A DNA stretch of 64,000 nucleotides from Sympetrum striolatum (Eukaryota > Arthropoda > Insecta > Odonata > Libellulidae). A program made the position numbers and the translations under genes. The notes beneath the pieces are model-generated. The model searched no databases. It was not told where the DNA came from and saw only the letters and a list, made by a program, of their open reading frames with translations. The stretch covers positions 7,430,752 to 7,494,751 of the forward strand of contig OX388341.1 in NCBI GenBank assembly GCA_947579665.1, written 5' to 3'. Positions 54,104 through 62,757 of the stretch are shown here, piece by piece (within the stretch, counting starts at the first letter, position 1; each line of letters opens with the position of its first letter).

Positions 54104-54116
54104 AGGTCAATGACCT
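54104..54116. promoter_or_regulatory. Perfect inverted AGGTCA repeat with 1-bp spacer (EcRE/IR1 type)
   Basis: AGGTCA-A-TGACCT matches the ecdysone-response-element consensus RGKTCANTGAMCY at every position and is perfectly symmetrical. In insects this element type is bound by the EcR/USP nuclear receptor pair. It sits in the intergenic stretch between the broken minus-strand gene (start 53,534) and the plus-strand first exon (start 54,947), 570 and 831 bp from them. The match is seen; regulation is inference. Confidence 0.4.
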
Positions 54117-54700
54117 TTTCAAAACTAGGTCAGATACACATACCTATTAGTATTGCTGAAGGGTTTTGACTAAAATTATTTTAAATATATAATTTTTTAT
54201 ATTAGAAAGCGATTGAATATGAAGTTTTTGATCTCTCTGTCGCACAGATTTTAAACTCTCAATTCGGATTTATTGGGATACGGAGACAAATTTCAAGATT
54301 ACCAAATGGGGAAGCAAATATTGGTTTGAGATCAGGAAATTAAAATAAAAGAATTTTCGTTTGTTTGTCATTTTGAGAAGATTTTCAGTTCATAATATAT
54401 GCTGAATTTACAGACTGATTGCACTGCATTTGCTTTTTCTTTTGAATTTTTGCAATGATCTCTGTGTATATTCATTCTCATTCTTGTCCTATTTAATATA
54501 ATGTATTTATTGCACAATCATTAAATTTATTTTGTATTCATTGTTATCTTATTAAGGGGGTGTTCTCATGTAACATTTTGAAAAAATCGAACATGTTTTA
54601 TTTTGTTGAATTTTAGTTATCTAAATATAAGATACCGGAAGGATTTTGCTGGATTCGAAACCTAAACCAAGTTACGAGGAAAGTTTAGGGGCGCTCTCGC
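54117..54700. other. AT-rich intergenic region
   Basis: No gene, transposon or strong repeat recognised. It leads into a clearly more CpG-rich patch at about 54,685-54,735 that includes GGCGCGCC and may mark a promoter. Confidence 0.5.
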
Positions 54701-54741
54701 GGCGTGCCGAGTCGCACATGGCGCGCCGGAAATCATTCGTG

Positions 54742-54763
54742 ATTCAGGTATTTATACCTGAAT
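54742..54763. promoter_or_regulatory. 22-bp inverted repeat in putative promoter
   Basis: ATTCAGGTAT and ATACCTGAAT are perfect 10-bp arms around a 2-bp spacer. They lie just after a CpG-rich patch and 184 bp before the start codon of the plus-strand first exon. The outer GGAAAT and ATTTCC could extend the symmetry with a 7-nt offset. It could be a dimer-binding site; no known factor is assigned. Confidence 0.35.
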
Positions 54764-54946
54764 TATTTCCGATATCCGAGGAAGGGAAAATAGGGCTAGG
54801 GTTTGAGGAAAAAAGTCTGTGACTAACACATTTTTACGGTTTCGGTTATATGTAGTTAGTTTCGTTTTCGTCGTGGTTGCGTCCACTCGTATCGAAATTT
54901 CTTCTCCATATTCTTTTGCATTCGCGAGTAATTTGCCTGTTCAACC

Positions 54947-55156
54947 ATGGATAGGAAGGGTTCCCGAAGCAAAAGAACCTTTGCTTATCGAACAAAAAAT
55001 AAAAGTTTGCAAAGGAACGTCGGCAAGCCCGAGAAATTTACCGAGTACGCCAGCGCGTCAAGTAAAATTGGGAGCGCAAGTGCCACTGACTTCGTCGTCA
55101 ACGAACATCCAAGCTACAATTTCATGAGTCCTAATATGAATATTACATGTCGATTT
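54947..55156 (+). CDS. First coding exon of an unidentified gene (70 codons)
   Basis: The ATG lies in CAACCATGG, an excellent eukaryotic start context. The frame runs exactly 70 codons and ends at a consensus donor, CGATTT then GTAAGTATAATG, at phase 0. The N-terminus MDRKGSRSKRTFAYRTKNK is strongly basic, a nuclear-localisation or nucleic-acid-binding type of tail. It is followed by a Ser/Ala-rich linker (YASASSKIGSASA) and a hydrophobic end. Basic tails with such linkers occur in some domesticated transposase proteins of arthropods, but I cannot confirm a family. An upstream CpG-rich patch and the 54,742 inverted repeat are plausible promoter parts. No next exon was placed with confidence. 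One acceptor, TTTTCAG, ends at 55,664 and would add only 11 codons before a stop. The same stretch has a longer GTG-started frame in another phase, which I discount. Confidence 0.5.
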
Positions 55157-56024
55157 GTAAGTATAATGGGAAAAAAGGAAAGTATTTCAGATTTATTTCC
55201 AGTTTTCGATGTTTTTTCGTGTTTAGAGATCTGCAAATTAAATATATCGTTATGTATAACCGTTGTTCCTATAGAACTCGTCTTAAGCTTCAAAATGAAT
55301 CCCATCTTGACAGAGTTTCCTGGATTTTAAAGTATATTATGGCCAAAAAACTGATATTTTTCCTATAATTTTCTGCTTTTCAACATATATTGGGAAACTG
55401 CTTTGCAAAAGTTATATTCTATTAGTATTTTTGATATAATTTGCGAAGAGCTCGAAATCAGTCCAAAGTTAAATAGTTTAATTTGAATTTTACGCAAAAT
55501 ATGCCTAAATCTCTTTTGAGTATACTGATCTGTAAAAGGAAAAGCTCTTCCTGACATATATAGATAACCTCAAAAGAATTGAAATGATTTCTAAATAAAA
55601 TAGTTTATGTCGACTTATAAGCGAAAAATTCTAAAAAAACTGAAATTTTACCTACTATTTTCAGGCTCTTGGCGTTTGTTTTCAGCTCCATGTAGGTTAA
55701 AATATGTTTCTAATTCCGATAAATTTTATCAAAAGCTTAACATTGAGTTCATACTTGATCTCTTGAAATTGTCTCATTTTTCAAACAAAAATTGCAAAAA
55801 AAAACTGAAAAGTTTCCGATTATTTTTGGGTCTCTGGGTACGTGAAAGCTAAAATATTGTTTATTGAAATTTTTATTTCGATGTTTAAGGAGAAAATGGC
55901 CAAAATATTAATATTCTGCTAGAATTATCAAGTTCTTCGATAATCTTCTCCTACATGAAAGTAAATATATCTTTATGATTCGGATTCAACTTTTGTAAAA
56001 TGCCTCGATAAAAAAACATGCGTT
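55157..56024. other. AT-rich noncoding, probable intron, with weak internal repeats
   Basis: Begins with the GTAAGTA donor of the 54,947 exon. Two related segments start at about 55,638 and 55,802 (AAACTGAAATTTTACC and AAACTGAAAAGTTTCC), roughly 164 bp apart, with a weaker third near 55,349. Open frames here are short, AT-driven and overlapping on both strands, so none is called. Confidence 0.5.
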
Positions 56025-56360
56025 ATAAATATTCTCTCAGATGTAGGTAGGGAATCATTGAAAGAAAGGAGATTGGAAGCTAGACTGCGATTGCTTAATA
56101 AATTCAGGGAAACTAAATTTGCGAAAGATACAATCTGTATCATGCAAACCCTTTCTACCTCGGTCGTTCCGATAATGAACGTAAAATGTGAGAAATAGAC
56201 GATGATAGAGAATCGTTTTAAAAATTCATTCTTACCACGAACGTTACGTGTTCATAACCGAGTGAAGAAGTAGCTTTCATTTAACTAGTGTTTACACCCC
56301 CTGCCACACGCCGAAAGGCGGCTTCTGGGAATTAATGGTACCAAGGTAAATGTAGATGTC
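56025..56360 (+). mobile_element. CR1/L2-like LINE, 3' fragment with ORF2 C-terminus
   Basis: From 56,025 to 56,273 one frame of 83 codons has a single internal TAG at 56,196. It reads LSDVGRESLKERRLEARLRL and, after the stop, RFKNSFLPRTLR. These match the shape of the C-terminal part of CR1/L2-type non-LTR ORF2 proteins, which typically have a GW-SL-RR-ARL helix and a -NSFFPRT- motif near the end. After the terminal TAG comes CACCCCCTGCCACACGCC and an AAAGGCGG hairpin, then AATGTAGATG, which fits the 3' end of such elements. The reverse transcriptase core is absent, so this is a 5'-truncated dead copy. Clade assignment is by memory of motif shape. Confidence 0.7.
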
Positions 56361-56550
56361 TATTTTCGATATTTTCTGGGTAACATGCCCCCCCATAACA
56401 GTAATTCTTCTTCTAATTCAATTAAATAAGGTGAAAAGCAAATAAATCATTCTGAAGTTGACTAGTTCATTTCGATTCTTCAGCAAAATATGGCCACACG
56501 ACCCATATTCTTTTGTGCATATTGTGTATTGGTATATATTTAACATAATC

Positions 56551-56694
56551 TAAGGCTCCCGGATAGTGATGTGGACAGCGCGTTTGCCTTTGACGAAAGC
56601 CGTACCGGGTTTGATTCCCAGTGGAAGCCAATGTGCGAAATGACCTAAGCTGTCGAATCACTTTTAACAATACTACTACTACTACTACTACTAC
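56551..56694 (+). mobile_element. tRNA-derived SINE with (TAC)n tail
   Basis: The head at 56,554-56,630 has tRNA form. GGCTCCC at its start pairs with GGAAGCC at its end with one mismatch (GGGAGCC in sister copies). GGATAGTGATGTGG resembles an A box, and CCGGGTTTGATTCCCAG is a B-box/T-arm. The body is short and ends in about eight TAC units (56,671-56,694). The anticodon stem does not fold into a standard 5-bp/7-nt loop, so it is not called a functional tRNA. Sister heads lie at 62.36 and 62.57 kb. Confidence 0.75.
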
Positions 56695-56699
56695 AACAT

Positions 56700-57720
56700 A
56701 ATCTAATCCCTCCCTCTACCCACCAATTCCCATCCCTCCATTCACCCACCATTTCCAAAACCTTCCTCTACCATCCCTGGCCCCTATCCACCCTCTTCCA
56801 TCCCACCCCCTACCCACCCTATCCCATCCCTCCCTCTACCAACCCTCTCTCATCCCACCATTCCCTCTACCCACTCACTCCCATCCCACCCCTAACCAAT
56901 CTTCCATTCCCCCCCTACCCAATCCCAACCACACCCTCTCCCATCCCTCCCTATCCCCACCCTCTCCATCCCCCCCTACCCACCCTCTCCCATCCCTCTA
57001 TCAACCCTACCCCATCCCAACTTACCCAAACCCATCCCTCCCTATACCCGCCCGCTCCCATCCCAACCTATACCCACCCTCTCCCAACCCAACCTATCCC
57101 GACCCTCTCCTATCCCTCCCTCTACCCACCCTCCCACATCCCAACCACACCCTCTCCCATCCCAACCTATCCCAAATCTCTCCCATCCCTCCCTCTACAC
57201 ACCCTCTCCCATCCCAACCTAACCACATCCTCTACCATCCCTCCCTCTAACCACCCTCCCCCATCCCAACCTAACCACATCCTCTACCATCCCTCCCTCT
57301 AACCACCCTCCCCCATCCCAACCTAACCACATCCTCTACCATCCTTCCCTCTAACCACCCTCTCCCATCCCAACCTAACCACATCCTCTACCATCCCTCC
57401 CTCTAACCGCCATCCCCCATCCCAACCTATCCCAAACCTCTCCCATCCCAACCTGTCCCCACCCTCTCCCATCCCAATCTTTCCCCAACCTCCCCCATCC
57501 CAACCTATGCCCACCCTCTCCCATCTCAAATTATTCCCACCCTCTACCATCCCAACCTATTCCCACCCTCTCCCATCCCACCCCTACCCACACTCTTGCA
57601 TCCCAACCCTACCCACCATCCCAACCCATCCCAACCTGTCCCCACCCTCACCCATCCCAACCTGTCCCCACCCTCTCCCATCCCTACCTATACCCACCCT
57701 CTACTATAACCATCCCAAAT
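56700..57720. repeat. C-rich, almost G-free minisatellite, about 1 kb
   Basis: Variants of CCCATCCCAACCTATCCC and CACCCTCTCCCATCC repeat irregularly with a step of about 21-26 bp. The plus strand has almost no G. The minus strand carries dense G-runs such as GGGAGAGGGTGGGTAGAGGG, the classic G-quadruplex pattern, and the plus strand could form i-motif. Apparent open frames on both strands are products of the missing stop codons and are not genes. Confidence 0.95.
57219..57426. repeat. Four exact-register 52-bp repeats within the C-rich minisatellite
   Basis: CTAACCACATCCTCTACCAT begins at 57,219, 57,271, 57,323 and 57,375, a step of exactly 52 bp, with few differences. This is a recent expansion inside the older, noisier array. 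Confidence 0.95.
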
Positions 57721-57764
57721 CTACTACCTTCATTATTTCTTAGACATTAGGACAAATAGGGGTA

Positions 57765-58275
57765 AATCAATGTTAAGGTACAAAATAAATAAATTATACA
57801 AAGCCCCGCCTTACAAATCATAATAAATTTATACATTCGGCAATCGTTAGTTTGGCTAGGGCGCAAAGTTTTTTTATCCATATTATATTCAAATTAAGTC
57901 CTTGAACACTATAAATTCCGGCCTTACAAGTTTTTACATTATACATAATTAATATATATTTTGGCTCGAAGGAAAAAAAATGTTTTTCACTTCCTATTCA
58001 TCTTCCAAATTAGAAATTAGAAAAATAATGGGAAATTCAATATATAGGTAAAGAATATGTAAATTAAACATAGCCTTACACATCATAAACAAATCTTACA
58101 TTCTGAAATAGTTAGTTTTGCTAGGGGCGCAATTTTTTTTATTCATAATATTTATATTTAAAGTCATGGAACACTATATAATTTCCGGCCTTACAAATTT
58201 TTTAACTATACATAATAGAAAATATGTTTTGGCTCGGAAGAAAAAAATATATTTCACTTCTTATTCATCTTCCGG
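57765..58275. repeat. Tandem duplication, unit about 266 bp
   Basis: The first copy (from about 57,765) and the second (from about 58,030) share the order: CCTTACA-ATCATAA, GTTAGTTT-GCTAGG, GAACACTATA, TTCCGGCCTTACAA, TTTTGGCTCG, TTTCACTTC-TATTCATCTTCC. The offset is 265-267 bp. The two copies differ at many sites, so it is an old duplication. No coding frame is shared. Confidence 0.85.
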
Positions 58276-58355
58276 GGTAGAGTGATGCTTTAGAGTTTTT
58301 TGGGAAGAACCTCATCCATATCCCGTACCTGGAGACAAAGTGCACCTTCCTTTAA

Positions 58356-59029
58356 TTAGCCGTCAAAGGCTTTTTCCTGCTTTTTGAAAGGCACCTTGAA
58401 GTCCTATATATGGATGGAAAATTGAACAAATGAATCTTAAAGGTAGACATAAAAAAGTTAAATAAAATGTTTAAAATCATATCAATGTTGCTGTTTCTTT
58501 TCAAAAAATGAAAAAAACTTGGTATTTTCTTTACAATTGTTAATTTTTCCTATTAATAATTAGACTGAAATGAAACTCATATTGAAATATGTAGTAGAGA
58601 GTAAATCACTTTGAAAATTCTCAATACCTCAATTTCTTTCTCTCTCTCATTAATTCTCCTTCTATTCTCAGTAAGTTGGAACTCCAACGTCTCCATGAGC
58701 ATCTTCAGTGATGGTTTTTCTCTGCGCCAGTAGCTTTTGATTGAGTTGTCCTCCTGGGCAATATCGATATGAATGCTCGCCTCATACCTTTAGAAAAAAA
58801 TTGAAAATGAAAATTAATAATGCATCGAATGAAAATGTTCATTAAAGTTATTTTTACTAAATAGTGGTATTTTAACTCCTATAATTTTATCCAATAAACC
58901 TCCGAGCCACGTCCTGGAAAGCGGGAAACCTAGGTTCGAATCCTGAACAAGTCTTTTTTTTACTTACTCTACAACGCTGTGGTTAAGTCGCACTGTTTCC
59001 TTTACTAAGTCATAATTCATTTCCAACAT
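58356..59029 (-). CDS. Small coiled-coil protein gene, three exons, 89 codons
   Basis: Exon 1 (58,968-59,029) starts MLEMNYDLVKETVRLNHSVV and ends with two bases before a perfect GTAAGTA donor; TAA AAA just upstream closes the frame. Exon 2 (58,628-58,787) follows TTTTTTTCTAAAG and supplies the one base needed, then 53 open codons. These include YWRREKPSLKMLMETLEFQL and a charged heptad-like tail ending INEREKEIE, typical of a coiled coil. It ends at phase 0 at GTATTG, a weaker donor. The last exon (58,356-58,403) follows CCATATATAG and reads DFKVPFKKQEKAFDG then TAA. An alternative last exon at 58,290-58,328 follows TTTGTCTCCAG and reads VRDMDEVLPKKL then TAA; both fit the phase. Introns are 180 and 224 bp. 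I see no signal peptide or membrane segment, and the family is not recognised. A decayed paralogue lies at 63.2-63.8 kb. Agreement of phase across two introns is the main support. Confidence 0.6.
58933..58943 (+). other. B-box-like word in intron 1 of the coiled-coil gene
   Basis: GGTTCGAATCC is a perfect RNA polymerase III B box, followed 14 bp later by a T-run (58,953-58,961). The paralogous copy has GGTTCGAGTCC at the same place (63,482-63,492). An old tRNA-derived insertion in the intron before duplication is likely; the rest of a tRNA fold is not convincing. Confidence 0.45.
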
Positions 59030-59229
59030 TTTTTAATAACAATTAAGTATATTATTTCACAGCCAGGAGCACATACGCGATAAAATTATTTATTTGTTGA
59101 ATGAGGAAAGACATTACTTTGGAAATATATCTCCGTTTATAAATATTTTTTGAATCTGGTAAACGTTACACAAAATATCAATCAGAGAGAATCAATTCAG
59201 AAATAATTTTTTTAAATGAAAATTAATAT

Positions 59230-60103
59230 TTAACCCAATTCTAATCTGATGAAAGGAAGAATGAAGAATTTACATTTACGAAGAACGATTACCAATATAT
59301 GATTAATAATAATAATAATTATAGTAATAAACAATACTGTTTTATTTCTGTCTCGCACTGAATTTGAATCCCGAAATATGTTCTATGAGTATTTAAAAAG
59401 GTAGGGAAAGTAAAGCTGAATCTTAAGTAGCGATTCAAAGCAAAAGGACACTCATCGATGACTGATTTTAAAAATAACTCATTCTTAATTCCTTCCCATC
59501 CGTTCAGACATAATAAACAACTGAATTTTTTCTAAGCTATATTCTAAATGTCGGCAATTGAAAGTTTGAAATTTGAGTTGATGATTCAAAGAATGTAAAT
59601 GTTTTGAAACAGAGATGTTTTGAAAGCAAGAGTAGCCCTGAAAATGAAGGTCAAGGCGAACGCTAAATGCTTTCTCGCATGGGGAAAAAGAAAGTGCCTT
59701 GAAATCTCAAAACCAACAGCTATCCCGTAACCTTCAGTTTCACCGAATTCCAGTTCTTCAGTTCAGTTCTTAATAAAAAAATATCGATATATTTATTTTT
59801 TTAATAATCATTTATGAACTATGATAAATTTTATCGGTTGATTTACCACCGGCAGAGGTTCTTAAAATTTCAGAGAATTTTGGGGTCATTTTCCCCCAAG
59901 AAAAATTACGTATTTTGTTTGACGGGACTAATTCAGGGTTAAGCATTGGAATGGGAGATTAACAATAACATTTTTCCATTCGAATTTTCGAAAACATCGA
60001 TATGAAAATCAACTCACGCACTATCCTTGTTTACCAACTTTTAGATAATCAGCTGTCTCGTGACCTTGGTCGTGACTTTCACTTGCCTTGGAGATTCACT
60101 TAC
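59230..60103. other. AT-rich noncoding region
   Basis: No gene or element recognised. It holds a short (AAT) run near 59,307. TGACCTTGG at 60,061-60,069 is, on the minus strand, CCAAGGTCA, matching the FTZ-F1/ERR half-site consensus YCAAGGYCR. An AATCAGCTG E-box word lies at 60,048. Short frames are within chance expectation. Confidence 0.5.
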
Positions 60104-60125
60104 CAAATCGGTGAGGAGTTTTCAT
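60104..60125 (-). other. Possible upstream start exon for the coiled-coil gene
   Basis: ATGAAAACTCCTCACCGATTTG followed by GTAAGTGA is seven codons (MKTPHRF) plus one base with a consensus donor. If joined to an acceptor at 59,005 (GACTTAG), the phase agrees and the protein would begin MKTPHRF then VKETVRLNHS. The arrangement copies that of the broken gene at 53.5 kb (MCKPQR, one base, then V). The proposed acceptor has no pyrimidine tract, which is the weak point. Confidence 0.25.
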
Positions 60126-61249
60126 CAGACCAAGATCATTCCAAAGTATTTTTGGCCTTATAATACACAAAGGTTATAATACCTAATCAGATTCGTTCAC
60201 GTTTTTTAGATGTTAACAAGATTATACCAAATTATATATAAACTTTCCAAATCCTCATGAAATATACGTAAAAGAACACAAACGCGAAATTTTGGTCGAA
60301 GATTTTACTTTCTTCGATTTCGATATAATCTAGTAAAATCTCTACCCGTATTGAGGCTTTTCATAATATCTATCATAATAGTATCGTAAAAAAATTATAA
60401 AAACTTTATCAAAACCAGGGCAAAAACTCGAAATTTCGTTAAAATATTTTAAATATTTGGGCGTAAATAGGTCAACCTTTAAATTAACCTAATTGAATTA
60501 GGACAGAAGGGATATGTCCAAAATTTTACAAAATTTTCTAGTTATAAAATAATTGGCTAAGGTTCTACCAAAAATTGAACTTTTTTCGCGTTAAATAGTC
60601 ACGGTTCGTAAAAAATTAGCCAAATTTTGCTTTTTTTAAACATTGCAATGAGATTTCACCAAATATGTCAATATTTTCCAATTTTTCAAAATAATTACGA
60701 AAAAAAGAGCAAAAATTAGAAATTTATGTCATAAATTTAAATCATTCCGCCTTCAAATGCTCAATATTCGAGATAATCCCATCAAATCTGGACTAGCTTT
60801 TAAGAAGAAAACATTAAGTCAAATAAAATACATAAAGGGTTGTAAACAGTATTTAAATCATTACATGTAATCGGCTTAAGTGATAATAATAAACGATTAA
60901 AAGGAATTTGTTGAACGCGATGTTCTTATTTTGTTACAAACTAATTCCTCTGCTGTTATCACTTAAAACATTATACTATTGAAAAAGAATGCAAATATTT
61001 TGTCTTGAATACGAAAGAGTAGATAGTAAACAGAATGTAAAAGTGAACAATTATTGTGACAACTTATGTTGCACCTTTGTACTGTTTCAAATTATCAAAA
61101 GTGGCTATGATATGAGCTATATATGATGCATAACAGAAATTGTTTTTGAGAAACTTAATATAAGGTTCTGCCAAACCAAAAAAGGTTTGTCGGCAGTTTA
61201 ATTAAAATAAGTTAATAATTATTTTTATAACTGCTGCTCGGTTCGACTC
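60126..61249. other. AT-rich intergenic DNA
   Basis: No gene recognised. It contains a 12-bp palindrome ATTACATGTAAT at 60,860-60,871 and an imperfect hairpin around 61,165-61,196 (CTGCCAAACC and GGTTTGTCGGCAG). Confidence 0.5.
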
Positions 61250-61530
61250 TGGACGATTCAAATCGTCTCTCATAAGAAATGCACGTTAAGTTCGTTTTGA
61301 TCGATTGCAGACATTTTTTCTTTCGCGGAATTAAATCCGAAATAATGGTCGCACCAAATCGAGATGAATACCAAAAGAAAGGAAATTTAATAAATATTCT
61401 TATTTCAGTCGTAGAATATCGTATTCGAGTCGAAATTGAGAGAATTCGGACAAAAATGACGAAACATTTGTGTTATTTCGTGGGCGTAAACAATTCCCTA
61501 ACGACAAAATTGATTGTTGAACTCATCTCT
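61250..61530 (-). repeat. Segment homologous to 53.77-53.96 kb, with conserved micro-ORF
   Basis: Shares CGATTGCAGACAT, ATAATGGT, and GAGTCGAAATTGAGAGAATTC with the region upstream of the broken gene. About 60 bp around 61,360-61,420 are absent from the other copy. The minus-strand micro-ORF at 61,270-61,314 (MSAIDQNELNVHFL) is kept in both. A plus-strand frame here extends to 61,563 but has no counterpart in the sister copy and is not called. By position it is upstream of the possible start exon at 60,125, as its sister is upstream of 53,534. Confidence 0.6.
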
Positions 61531-61660
61531 CATTCATCTATCGCCACAACGTTAATGCATTAGAAAGAAAATTTCCATTGAATGATTCCAATTTATTATG
61601 TGGATTATTTATATTTTCGGTAAATAAATTTAAAATTAATAACGTAAAATTGTATTATTC

Positions 61661-61947
61661 AATACGATGATCAGATCAATACTGACGTACGCAAGCCCGG
61701 CTTGGCAATACTGTTCTACCTTCATATTAAACAAATAAATAGCGTTCGAGAGAAGGACTATCAAAAACATTTTAACACTTCCAAAAATAACCTCTATGAA
61801 GGACATTTATCGGGGACACAAGCTCAAGCCAATTGAAAGATTGTTAAAAATGCTATTAGAAATTTTAATGATCGTCCTCTTCAAGTACCTTCCGAGCTTA
61901 TCCGGAATATGTTGGACTCCCAAGGGATTGCTGCCGAAAATATATAA
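61661..61947 (+). mobile_element. Jockey-like LINE reverse transcriptase, 3' relic
   Basis: The first frame reads TMIRSILTYASPAWQYCS, the conserved ILTYASPVW block at the end of Jockey/R1-type reverse transcriptase. An in-frame TAA follows at 61,736-61,738. The frame then continues RRTIKNILTLPKITSM. Near 61,845 a one-base shift moves the readable frame to NFNDRPLQVPSELIRN, which ends at TAA at 61,945. The fingers/palm domain and everything upstream are gone. This is a 5'-truncated, inactivated host retrotransposon copy. Confidence 0.8.
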
Positions 61948-62350
61948 GCCCAAGTATGGCTCAAACCTCTTAACTTTTATTTTAACGCAGGACTATGCAA
62001 ATACGCGTATATCTTATTTTTACTTATTTATTATTATTTACACATTTATTTATTCATTTTCAAACCTTTTACTATTTTTATCTATTGATTTTAAGCAATT
62101 GCTATCATAAATTTTAAATTCAAAAGACCTGCACGCCGCCGCGTCCGTTTTTATCCATCTTTGACTCTTTATTGTTTGCATTTCAAAATGGATTAAATTA
62201 TTTTAGGGTATGACAGATCGAATTGATTCAAACGATCTTTTCCAATTCCAATGTACATTAAGTATATATTTTTAATAATCTGACCGTAATTTAGTTTAAT
62301 CCACGCCTTTTACTTTTCACCAATATTGAACGACCTCTTCAGGAAAAGTT
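61948..62350. other. LINE 3' flank and AT-rich DNA
   Basis: Probably includes the 3' untranslated part of the LINE relic. It is AT-rich with TTTATT/TTATTA runs near 62,020-62,060. A short GC patch (CTGCACGCCGCCGCGTCCG) lies at about 62,130-62,148. No gene seen. Confidence 0.45.
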
Positions 62351-62563
62351 TTAGTCATGTGCTCCCAGATAGTAATGTGGACAGCGCGTTCGCCTTTGGT
62401 GAAAGCGGTACCGGGTTCGATTCACGGTGGGAGCCAATATTTAAAAGTACTTTTTCTTCTTAAGTGAGATACAGAAACATTGTAAAAGTTGAATTTGAAG
62501 CCAATGAGCTGGTAATTCAATAACGCCCAAACATTAAGGGGGCAAACAGCTGTGCTGTTTTTT
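62351..62563 (+). mobile_element. tRNA-derived SINE, tandem unit 1
   Basis: Starts TTAGTCATGTGCTCCC. The tRNA-like head has ATAGTAATGTGG (A-box-like) and ACCGGGTTCGATTCACGG (B box/T-arm), and GGGAGCCA closes the acceptor pairing. The body contains CAATAACGCCCAAACATTAAG and ends in CTGTGCTGTTTTTTTT, a T-run that could stop RNA polymerase III. Unit 2 follows directly in the same orientation. Confidence 0.75.
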
Positions 62564-62757
62564 TTAGTCATGTAGACAGCCCGTTCGCCTTTCGTCAAAG
62601 AGGTCCCGAGTTCAGTTCCCGGTGGGAGCCAATGTGCGAAAGTATTTTTTCATTAATTAAGATAAAGATATTGGGAAAGTCGAATTTGAGGCGAAGGGGC
62701 TGGAAATTCACTAACGCCCAAAAATTAAGAGGGCATACAGTCTGCTGTTTTTTTTTA
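62564..62757 (+). mobile_element. tRNA-derived SINE, tandem unit 2
   Basis: Again starts TTAGTCATGT but has lost about 18 bp of the head. It keeps CCGTTCGCCTTTCG, a T-arm ending CCCGGTGGGAGCCA, the body CACTAACGCCCAAAAATTAAG, and the CTGCTGTTTTTTTTT end. The unit spacing is about 213 bp. The two units differ at many sites, so the dimer is old or arose from two insertions at the same T-run. Confidence 0.75.

Noticed and set aside
54819..55127. 102-codon plus-strand frame overlapping the first exon
   Set aside because: It begins at GTG, not ATG, and overlaps the 54,947 frame, which has the strong start context and donor.
55607..55852. 81-codon plus-strand ORF, Lys/Leu/Phe-rich
   Set aside because: AT-driven composition, no start context, and it overlaps weak internal repeats in a probable intron.
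56554..56630. Functional tRNA gene
   Set aside because: The A and B boxes and acceptor pairing are tRNA-like, but the anticodon arm does not fold properly and sister copies are SINE heads.
57323..57743. Gly/Trp-rich minus and Pro/Ser-rich plus ORFs in the C-rich minisatellite
   Set aside because: The G-free strand cannot form most stop codons; these frames are low-complexity artefacts.
59644..59730. 28-codon plus-strand frame starting MKVKANAKCFL
   Set aside because: Length is within chance, with no splice or promoter support and no second copy.
61279..61563. 94-codon plus-strand ORF
   Set aside because: Starts inside a segment whose sister copy at 53.8 kb does not keep the frame; the minus-strand micro-ORF is the conserved element.
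61796..62110. 104-codon plus-strand ORF
   Set aside because: It begins within the LINE reverse transcriptase relic after the frame has decayed and runs on into the AT-rich tail.
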